35,022 bases of DNA, from positions 1 to 35,022 of the forward strand of contig NW_025955364.1 in the NCBI RefSeq assembly GCF_022376445.1. Reading direction: 5' to 3'. The DNA comes from Fomitopsis serialis. Its lineage: Eukaryota; Basidiomycota; Agaricomycetes; Polyporales; Fomitopsidaceae. Under the pieces are notes generated by a model. That model did no database searches. It was not told the DNA's origin and saw only the letters and a list, made by a program, of their open reading frames with translations. This document shows, piece after piece, positions 1 to 10,599 of the stretch. How positions within the stretch are numbered: the stretch's first letter is position 1; every line of letters begins with the position of its first letter. Made by a program: the position numbers and the translations under genes.

Positions 1-736
1 ACCTGGAGGACGAGGGGAGATGGTCGCCTTCTACTTTTGGGACCTTGCCGGGGCGCTGGTCGGGATCAGATGGCGACGAGTGGACGGCGAGGGGGTGCGA
101 GAGAAGGGGCGCTTGAGGGACGGGGACGAGGAGAGAGCGAAGCGTTTAGCAGGGTCTACTTGCATGAGGAAACTGCGCCTGGGCAGAAGAAAGGCAAGGC
201 GCATATGTGACAGCCAACCGACACCAATCTGCGGACGCATCAGGCTTGAGCTTGCTCGCAGGAGCATTCCCGGGTCGCGACTAACCTGCAGCACTACCTG
301 CCCTTGCTCTTTCACAAGTACGGGCACGAAGTGTTAGCACCCTGTGCAGTCGACGACTCAAGCCTGCTTTGACGGCGGCGGTGGGAGATGAAGGACACAA
401 AGCCGTGCTAGCGACTGTCCGCCCGCGCCCTCCGCCCGGCTAAAGCGACGTCAAATTGCCCGCCACCGCACCGGCAATTTCCGACAGCCTCGTTCACTCG
501 TTAGACTTGTGTTTGGCCAATGTCTGGCCAAGTGCATCACCATTCGCTATCCTCAACACTACGCCTCGCTCTTTCTGTGCAGCAATTGCGTTTTGTGAGT
601 GAGTGAGACGGGACATCGCGGCATAGGTTCTGAGAGTCTAGTACGTATTCAATACGTACGTGGTAACTGAGTATCGCTGATCCACCTGCACAGGCCATTC
701 TGCCCCGTTGGAGCTCTACACTCTATACGTTGTGCA
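1..736. other. Intergenic sequence left of the hydrolase array
   Basis: I see no gene that can be supported here. Open frames on both strands near 20-340 have no recognisable domain and look like chance frames. The stretch lies downstream of the first hydrolase gene, whose stop is at 737 on the minus strand, so it should hold that gene's 3' UTR. The only structure noted is a short perfect inverted repeat at 641-659. Confidence 0.5.
641..659. repeat. 19-bp perfect palindrome
   Basis: The sequence is GTACGTATT-C-AATACGTAC: two 9-bp arms around one base, with no mismatch. It lies about 80-100 bp downstream of the stop codon of the first hydrolase gene. It could form part of a 3'-end hairpin or bind a dimeric protein; nothing nearby decides between these. 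Confidence 0.6.
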
Positions 737-2000
737 TCACCGTATGAGCTTGGCCAACAGCGTCATCGTCCTCTCAGGCTCGTTCCAGTGCGGCTACGCA
801 AACCGTCAGAGCAAATCCACTAATTCCCGGCCTTCGACTTACCATATGGTTTGCGCCCCGGTATCGGATGAATTCCACCTTCCTTGCACCTTCTGGCCAG
901 TCTTGCATCTGCCGCGCAAAATGCCATGCAGCCAGTACTACCTCTGCAACGGACTTGTCGCACCAGACGAGCTTCGTCTGCAGATGTGGCCAAGTTGACG
1001 CGTCGCACATACCCAACTGCACCATCTCCCTGTGCACCGCTTCGCCGAAGTTCATATGCAGCAACTGGGATCGCTCGGCTACCCCTGAATCAGTGACTTC
1101 GTCGTGCTCTTGATACAACACACGGTCGGCGCTGTCCATGTGCTCCGAAGACGAATCTGTACTGGGATATTGGACAAGACCCGCGCGCACTTCTTCTAGC
1201 GTCGCAAAAGGGAACGTTATGATTTCCGGGATTCGATGCGCGTAATATGCTGTCACCCAGCGTTGGAATGCGTGGCCTTTGTCCTTTGCTAAGATCCGCG
1301 TGTCGAGGAGTGGATGGTACAACCCCGCCACGGCTTGCATCGGTACGCCCAGCGCATGGCAACTACCATCTGGATTACAGTGCGTGGACTGAGACATTGA
1401 AAACTCATTCGTCGTGGAAACCTCACTAACTCACCCAGGAAAATGATGCTTTTTAAGTACGAACCCAGCCTCCACTTGTCTTGCTGCGGGAGTGTCGCTG
1501 CCTGTGCCAGGAATGCCATCGCTATAGCGACCCCCCATGACCAGGCAAGGAGAGCCAGTCCGCCTCCGCAAGTGTTGTGGTCTACCTGAGGACTGGGTGC
1601 TACAGGAATATTTTCGTTCAGGATGTACCAGCGTAGGAATGTGGCGATCTCCAATCCGCGCTGTTGCAGGATTGATCGTTGCGTTTCTAGCTTCGTGCTC
1701 CTTAGTGCACACAGCTCGGCCCAGGAATATGAAGTCGACCCGGGGTAGTCGCGTAAGTTCACCATGATAAGACGTATGCCACGTTGCAGTGCGTAAGGAA
1801 TCATGGGCTTGAAGATCGCTACAGGACGTTCATTCTTGTCACGCACAACTCAATTGCATGTCGAGACAAGATTGCTCACCGCCGTGGAAGACACCACCGT
1901 GTAGGAGCACAAGAGTCGTGTAATTCGGACAGGCCCATGGTATACCGCTATCCTCGTACCATAGGTGCGTTCCCTTGTCGTCTACTGGGGCTAATGGCAT
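737..2000 (-). CDS. Alpha/beta-hydrolase, tandem copy 1 (intact, 362 aa)
   Basis: Serine hydrolase of the alpha/beta-hydrolase fold; the substrate is unknown. Exons on the minus strand are 2000-1880, 1818-1435, 1369-843 and 793-737, with intron phases 1, 1 and 0. Together they make 1089 nt (362 codons plus stop) without a break. The protein starts MPLAPVDDKGTHLWYEDSG. The oxyanion-hole segment LLHGGVF lies near residue 35, the NLRDYPGST segment near 61-69, and the nucleophile elbow is LAWSWG with Ser134. A candidate acid lies in LVWCDKS, and the C-terminal GANHM|PHWNEPER carries the likely catalytic His and spans the last intron. The oddity is the elbow, AWSWG, where the three intact sister copies have GWSWG. 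There is no signal peptide, so it is probably cytosolic (inference). It is the last gene of a five-member head-to-tail array. Confidence 0.88.
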
Positions 2001-2618
2001 AGTGAGTTGGCTGACAGGGGTTGGTCTCCTAGGATCGGCCTAATTGCGCTCGTCCAGGTGGGAACATAGCCTGTTCGCTGCCTTGATACCATCACTGCTG
2101 GTGCGTGCGAGTGATAGTACTGCGGGTATCAAATCGCAACAATCGTCTCCGAACAATGGTGCACAATGTATGGTGAACGGAGGCATGTCTCGTCCTGAGA
2201 TCGCTCTCGCAACATATGTAGCGGTGCGTGTTTCCCAAGTGTATCGAGTGGCAGCGGCAGGTCGTAACTCACAGTCTTGATAGTCGAGACGACTCCGACC
2301 ACAGTGATGTATTCTAAGCGTACCAGATGCGTTACCTAGGCTGTCGAGGAGCGCTGGGACATAGCGGCCGCCTAACCGCACTGGCGTCTGCGGCAGAGAT
2401 GCCCCAGCGGCGCGGTGTTGATACGACTCCGACTTGATCTAGGTTTGCTCGACGAGGAATCCGAAATATCGAGGTAAGAACCTAACGGAGGGAAGAAAAC
2501 TGCGTAACTGATGTACGAAGTACGATTAGTATCACTATTTAAGCCTTCCGCAGTCCAGGTTTCCACTACGATGCTGGACTGGCAACAAGATGCCTGCGGA
2601 TATGATTGCAGAGCAAAC
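2001..2618. other. Spacer between hydrolase copies 1 and 2
   Basis: This 618-bp stretch contains the 3' UTR of copy 2 and the promoter of copy 1, both on the minus strand. Open frames on either strand are short and show no homology I recognise. No obvious TATA box, repeat or element was seen. Confidence 0.5.
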
Positions 2619-3878
2619 TCAGATCAATTTGGCCAGGAGGTTCATGGTACGGTCCGGCTCGTCCCAATGCGGCTGAAGACGGTTGATCAGACTCGGCGAC
2701 CTGAAAGGGGGTTCAACGGTCTACTCACGAAATGGTTAGCTCCTTCAAACCGCACAACGTCGATCTTCCTCGCGTTCGAAGGCCAAAGGTCCTGGATCTG
2801 CCTCGCGAGATACCAGGTAGACATCACTGTCTCCGGAGGGGACATGTCGCACCACACCAACGATACGCGGAGGCGGGGACACGTCGACGCATCCAGCAAC
2901 GCAGCATCCAGGTTCTCCTTGCACAGCGCTGGGTCTACGTTGTAATAGAGAGGGTGTGAGCGCGTGATGACTGCCGGGTCTGTGATCTCCGCGAGCTCCT
3001 CCGCTGACATGTTGACCACAGAGGGCACACGGTTCGGGGGCGGGTCCCTGATAGGCGCCTCGGCGATTCCCTTGCGCAACTCGTCAAGCGTCACAGACGG
3101 GAAGGAGGAAAGGAGGGAAGGTGAGTGAGCATAGTAGCCGGACACCCATCGCGCAAAGGCCGCGCTCTTCCCCTCGGCCGGAATCTTAGGATCCCGAGTC
3201 GGAGAGTACATCCCTTCCATGATTACACGCGGGACACCGAGCCCGTGACGGCTACAGTCTACAATAAACCTAGGTGAGCCAATCTGTCATGGACACGATA
3301 ACATCGTGTAGACTGACCATACATGATGAAGCCCCTCAAGTAGGCGTCCAGCAAGTGGCGATCGTTCTCCGGTAGCTCCGCGACATGGGCCAGGAAAGAG
3401 ATCGTCATGACGTTCCCCCACGACCAACCGAGGAGAGAAAGACCGCCTCCGCGGCTGTTGTTGTAATCCTCAGGGTTCGAAGGCGGCGGTATGTTCTCCT
3501 TCCGGATGAACTGTAGTAGGAACGTCGCGATCTCCAATCCCCGTGCGCGGATCATGGACCGCTGCTGGCGGTGGTCCGTGCTTCCGAGCGCCGACAAGTC
3601 GGAAGCGGTGTACGGAGTGGAACCGCGATAGTCGCGCATATTCAGTGTGACGAGACGCATACCGTGCCCAGACGCATGGGCGAAGAGAGGTCTGTAAACC
3701 GCTACATACCAGCTTCAATCAGCATCGGATGGTAGCCTTTCTCGAGTGACTGCTCACCGCCGTTGAATATTCCACCTTGTACGAGCACTAATGTCTGGTA
3801 GTTCGGGCGATTTTCCGGTACTCCAGTATCCTCATAGTAGAGCTGCGTCCCGACTTCGTCAACAGTAGCAAGCGGCAT
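2619..3878 (-). CDS. Alpha/beta-hydrolase, tandem copy 2 (intact, 362 aa)
   Basis: Paralogue of copy 1 with the same gene structure: exons 3878-3758, 3701-3318, 3258-2729 and 2672-2619, intron phases 1, 1 and 0, 1089 nt in all. Exons 1 and 2 are exactly as long as in copy 1 (121 and 384 nt). The start MPLATVDEVGTQLYYEDTG aligns with the other copies, which fixes the ATG at 3878. The nucleophile elbow is LLGWSWGN (Ser134), the acid region is LVWCDMSPPET, and the C terminus is EGANHF|PHWDEPDR, with the catalytic His expected there. Unlike copies 1 and 3, the HGG motif near residue 35 reads QGG (LVLVQGGIF), which may alter the oxyanion hole. The exon 1/2 intron is short (56 bp). The function is hydrolase by fold only. 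Confidence 0.9.
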
Positions 3879-4390
3879 GAGATAATCGTCTATCTTGTGA
3901 AATGTCAACCGGCTTGCTAGCAATCTTCGGCTTAAATTGTGCACCGTTATGATGGTGGTTAGTCACTCGCTCCTAAACATAGTTCTGACGTGAGAGCTCA
4001 CTAGTACTTATGAACGCTTTACTTACTAAGGTGCAAGTCTTGGCACCACGGACAACTCCGCGAAAAGGGCGCGAACATCTACTCGTGCCATGGCCAATTG
4101 TTACCATGCCAAGACAAGGTATGGTGGTTGAGCACTAGTAGCATATATTTCAGAGCTGCGAAGAAATCGGTCGTGCACATCAGGCTCGGAGGGATCGTCG
4201 TCTGCATACATAGCCTATTCAACGTGATCTCGGGGGACTTGAGAACCACATCGGCAAGTAGCAAAAGCACTGGCATGTGAAGCTTGGTAGTGTACATTCA
4301 GTTAAATCGTGACCAGTTGCCCAACGCGCACTGTATTGTGAATGCAGAAGTTGAGAGATTCTCAGCTGCATGATATCAAGGCATGGGTGC
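3879..4390. other. Spacer between hydrolase copies 2 and 3
   Basis: This 512-bp stretch has lower GC than the flanking genes. It should contain the 3' UTR of copy 3 and the promoter of copy 2 (minus strand). Small open frames at 4079-4297 on both strands are unremarkable. I see no gene, repeat or element. Confidence 0.5.
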
Positions 4391-5679
4391 CTAAATGATA
4401 CTGGACAACAACTTGATAGTGCGCTTGGGCTGATCCCAATGGGGCTGAACCGGGCCGCCGTCCTTCGTCAGCGTACGCTATTGATTATTGGAAAGACTTA
4501 CAAAGTGATTAGCACCCTGAAAGCGCAGCACATCAACCTTCCTAGCACCACGAGGCCAATTCGTGCCGACTTGGTTTGCGAGGTGCCAGGCAGACAGTAC
4601 TGTCTCCGGTGGAGACATATCACACCATACGAGTGTCACCTTCAGGTGGGGCCATGTTGTTGCGTTCCACAAAGCGCCCTGAATGTTCTCCTTGTATAGG
4701 ACTGGGTTCACGGCATGATAGAGCGGATGGGCACGCTTAACCACGTCAGGATCGGTAACATCGGCGAATTCTTGATGAGTCATGCGCGTGGTGGATGGCT
4801 CGTAGTCGGAGGACGGGGAGGTGATAGGGAGGTGGACAAGACCTCCTTGAAGATCATCCAGCGTGACAGAGGGGAAAGAATCGAGTATCGGAGGCGAATG
4901 GACGTAGTACCCGGACAACCAATGCTGAAACACGTTATTCTGGTCCACCGTCTCGTCTCGGCCACGCGCTGGTCGTCTGAGTCCTTCCGTGATCTCGGGT
5001 GGAACGCCCAAACCATGACGAGCACTGTCTTTGAAGATGTTGGTGAAGGAGACATAGGAGGATAGAGTAAATATTGGCTCACCATACATAATGAATGCCG
5101 ACAAGTAATCGTCTATAAAACGACGATCCTCTTGGGGCAGGCGCGAAGCCTGTGCCAGGAATGAGACCGTCATAGTGTTCCCCCAAGACCAACCAAGCAA
5201 CGCGAGACCGCCACTAGACGTGATCTCTTGGTTCTTGGAACGAAGAGGTATGTTTGCCTGCCGGATGAACCAGACAAGAAACGCGGCAACCTCCTGGCCC
5301 CGTGCATCAATCATTGCTCGCTGTTCGTCCAGGTTCGTGCTGCGAAGAGCTTCGAGGTCGCTGGATGAGTATGGAGTTGACCCGCGGTAATCACGAGTGT
5401 TCAAGGCAACGAGGCGCATGTTGCAGTCCGCCGCATGTACGAACATCGGTTTGAAGGTCGCTGAGGTCGTGTTAGCGCCCCTTGCTCTTTGTGATAGCAG
5501 AGATGTCTCATTCCGGAGAGCCGACGAGGACTTTCGTAGGGTACTAGATGACACTCACATCCGTTGAAGACTCCGCCATGCACGAGCACCAGCGTTGTGT
5601 AGTCTGATGAATTCGGAGGAGCCCCTGTGTCCTCGTAGTAAAGCTGAATGCCACCATCACCTACAGGTGCGTGAGGCAT
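4391..5679 (-). CDS. Alpha/beta-hydrolase, tandem copy 3 (intact, 359 aa)
   Basis: Third paralogue: exons 5679-5559, 5460-5083, 5028-4502 and 4444-4391, intron phases 1, 1 and 0, 1080 nt in total and closing in frame. The N terminus reads MPHAPVGDGGIQLYYEDTG, followed by LVLVHGGVFNG. The first donor is AT|GTGAGT where copies 1, 2 and 4 have GG|GTGAG, so the split codon gives Ser, not Ala. The elbow is LLGWSWGN (Ser132); exon 2 is two codons shorter than in copies 1 and 2 because of a gap in the loop just before the elbow. The acid region LVWCDMSPPET and the terminal GANHF|PHWDQPKR are conserved. The first intron (98 bp) is the longest in the array. Substrate unknown. Confidence 0.9.
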
Positions 5680-6232
5680 CGCGCACAGGAACGTGTAGTC
5701 TAGAAGAGGGGAGAAGAGGGTGATGAGGGGTCAAAGTCATTGCGCAATATGTATGGGTCAGGTTCAGCGCTGGAGAACGAGGTAAGCTCCAATTTGTCGC
5801 TTACCACAAGAGCCGACGACGTGACAGAGAAGTTGGGTGTATAGAGTCTGTCCAGGTCATCTGGTGCAATTGCTTGCGTTCTGCTTCGATCTCCCGGCAT
5901 TGCAGATGATTTGATGTACTAGGAAACGGCGCCAGGGGCAGCCATTCAAACCCACCATCACTGATGCATCGAGGGCATTGGTAGTTGCTGCGTGACGTGC
6001 TATACACTCCGAGCAAGTAGGGCAGAAATTGGCAACGATTGAAGCGTTATCACGCTCGTCTCTCTGGGTGTCTCTCACGAACCTCCTTCCCTGGAGGCAA
6101 TCGTGTGTAAAGCGTTTGTGAACGGTGGGACCCTGTAAGAAGCCCCATTAGTATCGGCACGGGTACTGCGTAATCATGGCTCAGACCGGGTTTACGCGAC
6201 TCCTTCGCACAGGTGAGTGACCGACGTTTTCC
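5680..6232. other. Spacer between hydrolase copies 3 and 4
   Basis: This 553-bp stretch holds the promoter of copy 3 and the 3' UTR of copy 4. The minus-strand open frames at 5700-6078 overlap one another in different frames and have no recognisable motif; I treat them as chance. No repeat is evident. Confidence 0.5.
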
Positions 6233-7475
6233 TCAAGCGATGTTCGCCAAGAGCTCCATGGTTCGCCCTGGTTGGTACCAGTGGGGCTGTCAACAATGCG
6301 ACTGAGAACTGAGAAGCCAATATAAATGATAAGGCACATGGGACAACTCACAAAATGGTTTGCGTTCTCAAAGCGCACGACCTTAACGCTCCTGGCGTTC
6401 TTTGGCCAGTCCTTTTCTACCCGATTCGCCAGGTACCAGGAGGAGAATACCGTCTCCGGTACAGATGTATCGCACCATATGAGGTTTACTCGGAGACGTG
6501 GCCACGTCGACGCACTCATCAGAGCAAGGCGTACGTTATCACCGTAAAGCACTGCATCCACATCGTTGTACAGTCGTTGGGCGCGGTCAAACACGCTTGG
6601 ATCAGTGATGTCGTCAAGGTCCCGTTTCATGCGGTTCTTGGATGACGTGTGTTCAGGAAGTGGCGCTGCAACGGGAGAATGTGCAACACCCGTGCGGAGG
6701 TCCTCGATGAGAACGGAAGGGAACGCGTCAAGGACTGGCTTTGAGTGAGCGTAGTGTACAGTCCAGGAGAGCCAGCGTTCATCAGGCTCGGGTGGTATGT
6801 CGGTGTCACTACCTGTGCTGTCGAGTCCTTCCATGACGGCTGCTGGTACGCCGAGGCCTTGACGAGCGCTGTCTGTCAGTGGAAGATATAGTCACGGTTG
6901 ATCATTGAGCTATCAATAGGTTGGAGCTCACCGAGGATGATCAGAGACCTCATGTACACGTCTAGTAGACATCGAGTATCCTTCGAGAGCTCGGAAGCTT
7001 GCGCCATGAAGGCCATAGTCACGACGTTTCCCCAAGACCACCCAAGCAGTGATAAGCCTCCCGTACCACTATCGGCTGCATATGCAGGGATTTTCTCCTT
7101 CCGAACGAACCAGACTAGGAACGATGCGATCTCCAATCCACGAGCGCGAATCATTGACTGTTGCCGCTCTGGATCATCGCTGCCAAGGGCTTCAATGTCG
7201 GAGTCAGTGTATGGGGTTGAACCACGATAATCGCGCATGTTCACAGCGACAAGGCGCATGCCATGTTCGACCGCGTGTGGAAACAGGAGTTTAAAGGTTG
7301 CTAATGACAATCTCAGCGACGATTTTCATGCCACGAAGGTATAGTCTTACTCACCGCCGTTGAAGATGGCACCGTGTATCAATACCAGCGTCATATATCC
7401 AGGACAGCCGGGAGGGACTCCCGTATCCTCGTAGTGCAACTGCGTTCCGTCGTCGTTGACTGGGGCTAGTGGCAT
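6233..7475 (-). CDS. Alpha/beta-hydrolase, tandem copy 4 (intact, 354 aa)
   Basis: Fourth paralogue: exons 7475-7355, 7300-6932, 6872-6352 and 6286-6233, intron phases 1, 1 and 0, 1065 nt in frame. The start MPLAPVNDDGTQLHYEDTG aligns with copies 1-3. The elbow is LLGWSWGN with Ser129; exon 2 is 15 nt shorter than in copies 1 and 2, again in the loop before the elbow. The HGG motif reads HGA (LVLIHGAIF). The acid region is LIWCDTSVPET and the C terminus is ENANHF|PHWYQPGR, so the likely catalytic His is kept. The middle segment after IIILG shows the usual DSARQGLGVP and then diverges most between copies; this is the lid region in related hydrolases and so the likely site of substrate choice (inference). 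Confidence 0.89.
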
Positions 7476-7911
7476 GTCTGTTTCGACAATCCGCCTGCAG
7501 GTCCACCGTACCTCGCGCAGATCGATAGAGATATCGCCTCGACTCAGGCGCTGATGAGAATCAGGTGAAGACGGCGCATGCAGCGCTACTTACAGTCATT
7601 CCCTTATGTGGGGTGCCTGTCAAGCTAATAAGTAAGTAACTAGAGCGGCGTCAAGAACCTAGTGCATGCAATCACGATGCATACGAGAGCTGGTGAACAT
7701 ACTCCTTGCTCCCAACCAGTCATCGTCGGAGCCGCCGCGCCTGTAGTCAGGATATAACAACGCTGCAGTTAAACCAAACGCAACGAGAACTAACGAAGCA
7801 TCGATGCCTTCAGAACAGTATCGTGGGGCTTAGTTTCGGTCTGGCCCCCCAGATGTTGTCAACAGTCAATCCGTTCTTGGAGTTGTTCCGAGCAGAAGAC
7901 ATCCGTACTCG
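7476..7911. other. Spacer between hydrolase copy 4 and the pseudogene
   Basis: This 436-bp stretch should contain the promoter of copy 4. A plus-strand open frame from about 7706 runs into the pseudogene and has no recognisable motif. Nothing else was seen. Confidence 0.45.
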
Positions 7912-8807
7912 TCAGACTGTCCTTCCCAGAAGCTGCACCATATCCTCAGGCTTGTCCCGATGCGGCTGACACAAAGACTCGTCAGACACCGAAGTAAAGT
8001 CCCCAGTCTCAGCAATATTGCACTCACGAAATGATTCGCCCCCCTCAAATCACCAACTCTCCTTCCTGCCCCTCGCCGGCCACCGCGTCGCCACCATATT
8101 CGCCAGATACCAGCTCGCCAACATCGTCGGGCCCACCGACGCGTCGCACCACACCAGCGCGACCCGCACCTCCGGCCAGACCGACCTATCCCACAGCGCG
8201 GCCTGCATGTTCTCCTCATATACTTGAGAGTCGACCCGCGTGAAGGCGAGTGTCGAGTGTGCTAATGCAGCGGGATCCGTCGTACTTGTGAGCTCTTCCG
8301 CGGACATGCACCAAATAAGTTACGCTCCTTCTCCGGAAGCGCACCCGCCTACGACAATGAAGATGCGCTACCAAACAACCACCCGAGCACGGAGATCCCG
8401 CCGCCACGCTCCGCACCATTCTCCGTTGACCCAGACAACGGTGGAAGCTTCTCATGCTCGATGAACCAAACGAGGAATGCAGCGAGCTCCCGCCCACAAG
8501 CTCGCACCACGGACCGCTGGCTCTGCAGGTCTGGACTTTCCAACGCAGCCAGCTCTGAGTCGTTGAAGGACGAGAAGCCGCGGTAGTCCCGAGCGTTCAG
8601 CGCGACGAGTCGCATGTTATACCTCGCGGCGAAGGGGAATAGGGACTCGAAGATAGCTAGGGAGGCGTAAACGTTCAGATATGATTGGACAGACACGAGA
8701 TTTGGAAGACTCACACCCATGGCACAGACCACCATGAAGCAGGACGAATGTCTTGTAATCCGGTAGTACGCCATGGTGATCTTACTGTGTGATAGCTTCG
8801 GCGACAT
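7912..8807 (-). pseudogene. Alpha/beta-hydrolase copy 5, decayed
   Basis: Fifth paralogue and the most upstream in the array, clearly broken. The exon 1 remnant keeps VLPDYKTFVLLHGGLCHG but lacks the preceding GTQLYYEDTG part, and its frame has an upstream stop. Exon 2 reads IFESLFPFAARYNMRLVALN onwards and is open up to LGWLFGS, where the catalytic Ser of GWSWG is gone. The sequence then jumps straight to exon 3 at MSAEELTSTTDP, so about 110 codons plus an intron are deleted. A further frame shift lies after RWPARGRK, before the conserved GANHF (near 8045). The last exon is still recognisable as PHRDKPEDMVQLL, with Trp of PHW changed to Arg. No functional enzyme can be made from this sequence. 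Confidence 0.85.
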
Positions 8808-9055
8808 GTAATGGCTGAGTACGGGTTAGGAAGTCATGGGTCAGATGGCCAGCATTCATTAAGTGCTCATGTGCCTGCAAAACCTGGAGTCTCGCGAGAA
8901 TAGCAAGGGCACATTCGGGTGTGAAGTCATGCTGCATACACGCTGCATACACCAAGGCAATGTCATGCAGAACTTACTGTGACGGTCATGCTGAAGCAGA
9001 GTGTAAAATCGAGGATTGGTTATCCATGTACCCTACTGAGATAGAATACGATCGC

Positions 9056-9939
9056 TCAGTGGTCACTTCCTAGTGGATGTGGCCACGCCTCCGCAGCATT
9101 CTCGATGCCCTGTAGATACTTGAGCTTGATAGCTGCAACCTTCGCCGCAGGCCAGTCTTTTCGGCCAATCAGCTCTGTGACCTCTTGCATCGTCTCCTCC
9201 AATCTCTCTGCACACGACCTGTCAGCATTCCAGCCATGCAAGCGACGATGACATATGCACGTACGCGCATTGGCCGCGCGGACCTGCTCGATATCCTCCT
9301 TCGACTCCGCACCTTCAATCTGCTCGCGCATCTCCATCGTCTCCATAAGCATCTCTGGGTCCTCCAGGTTCTCGCTCTCGCCGGTGGGGTAGCCCTCGCG
9401 CTGGAGGATGTACTCAACGCGTCGGAGGGGGTTGGACAGACGGTGGAGCGCCTCGTTGACCCGGGAAGACATGACTGCTGCCGCGTCTTGCTTGACCTAT
9501 AGACACGCAACCAGTAGGACATGAGTAATTGCACTCGGCCGCAATGCCGGCGTGAACGCGTACGCACCCGCTCCTTGCCCACCCAGCGGTCGGGGTGCAC
9601 GACAGTCTGCAGTTGCCTGAGTTCTTGCTTTATGGCTACAGTATCCACAACAAAGGGATTTGGCTCGTATGGGACGCCGAGCATCTCATGGTAGGTCATC
9701 TCGGCGGGTATGTTTGAGATCCAGTAGCATTTCGTGCAGACCGGTAGAGGTGTCGTGAGCGGCGCCGAGCATTGTGGGCATGAGCGGGGCGTCGAGGCTG
9801 CAGCATATGTCCTGCGCCCTGTCGATGACCGCGGGGCGCGTGAGGCAGCAGGGAGGACATGGCGGGCGGGCTGGGAGGAGAGTCTGGACGCCGCGAAGGA
9901 CGCCCTGGGCAGCGCGGCAGTGAGTGCACGACGAAACAT
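9056..9939 (-). CDS. JAC1: Fe-S cluster J-protein co-chaperone (HscB/Jac1), mitochondrial, 251 aa
   Basis: J-domain co-chaperone that brings the scaffold protein Isu to mitochondrial Hsp70 for transfer of new Fe-S clusters (known for the Jac1/HSCB family). Exons are 9939-9568, 9496-9265 and 9207-9056, phases 0 and 1, 756 nt. Residues 1-45 are rich in Arg, Ala and Ser without acids, as in a mitochondrial presequence. A CPQC (54-57) and CTKC (68-71) pair forms the N-terminal zinc-binding module found in many eukaryotic HSCB proteins but not in yeast Jac1. The J domain follows (YHEMLGVPYEPNPF), with the HPD motif at 115-117. The C-terminal half is the helical HSCB bundle that binds Isu, with LRRVEYILQREG and acidic MLMETMEMREQIEG. 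Length fits the family. The start is the ATG directly before the presequence. Confidence 0.95.
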
Positions 9940-9986
9940 GGTGGCGGCGCTTAGATTAGATAACGCCCCGCCCAAATCTGCCCCGC

Positions 9987-9994
9987 TGACGTCA
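9987..9994. promoter_or_regulatory. ATF/CREB-type palindrome TGACGTCA upstream of JAC1
   Basis: A perfect TGACGTCA lies 48 bp upstream of the JAC1 start codon. On the minus strand it is preceded by CACATG, giving CACATGACGTCA. bZIP factors of the ATF/CREB family bind TGACGTCA in fungi. Its use here is inference from sequence and position. Confidence 0.45.
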
Positions 9995-10599
9995 TGTGAT
10001 TGCGGGAGCAGCGACCCTAACCTTGGACTCTGTCCCCGCCGTCGCATCATGATCGCCCCACTCACCATCGCAAAATTGGCATCAGACCGACGGCGACCTG
10101 ACATAGCCAAAGCATCGATTAACAGAACTAACAGAACTAACAGACTGATGATGTGGCTGGAATGGGTCGGCTTTCGCCAGTAGATATTCGGTCATACTAC
10201 AACAGGCTGTTAGACAATCAAAAGGCCGGGAGTCGCTGATTAACTTGCGTCAGAAGTACAACGCCCGACCATCGTCCGTTAGGATATGCGAGGCTAGTAA
10301 GTAACTAAACAGGGTTATCTTAGCTTGAGCAGTCTATTGTTAGCCCGATAGTCCGTCGTCGGCCACTGACAGGACGAGTGCGCTCCTCACTTGGCCACAC
10401 TGAGCGCTCGTATCACCCGGAATAGATGGAAATTGAATCGCGATGTATTCGGCTAATAACGACTACATCTTTGATACAACATGGACTCCGACAATCGTAC
10501 CCTACGCCTGACCCGCCAGTGGACTCACCGGGAGCTGTCAGTATCAGTATTGCTGAGCCAAGAGCAGCCGCAGGTGCGGTGCTTGAAGTCGCCAGCGAC
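9995..10599. other. Intergenic DNA upstream of JAC1
   Basis: No gene is supported. A plus-strand frame across 9734-10183 is the antisense shadow of JAC1. A short tandem run of about 9-11 bp units (ACAGAACTA) occurs at about 10119-10146, three copies. The rest is plain sequence leading into the G-rich repeat. Confidence 0.5.

Noticed and set aside
737..9939. A biosynthetic gene cluster built around the hydrolases
   Set aside because: No synthase, P450, transporter or regulator lies beside them; the neighbour is the housekeeping gene JAC1.
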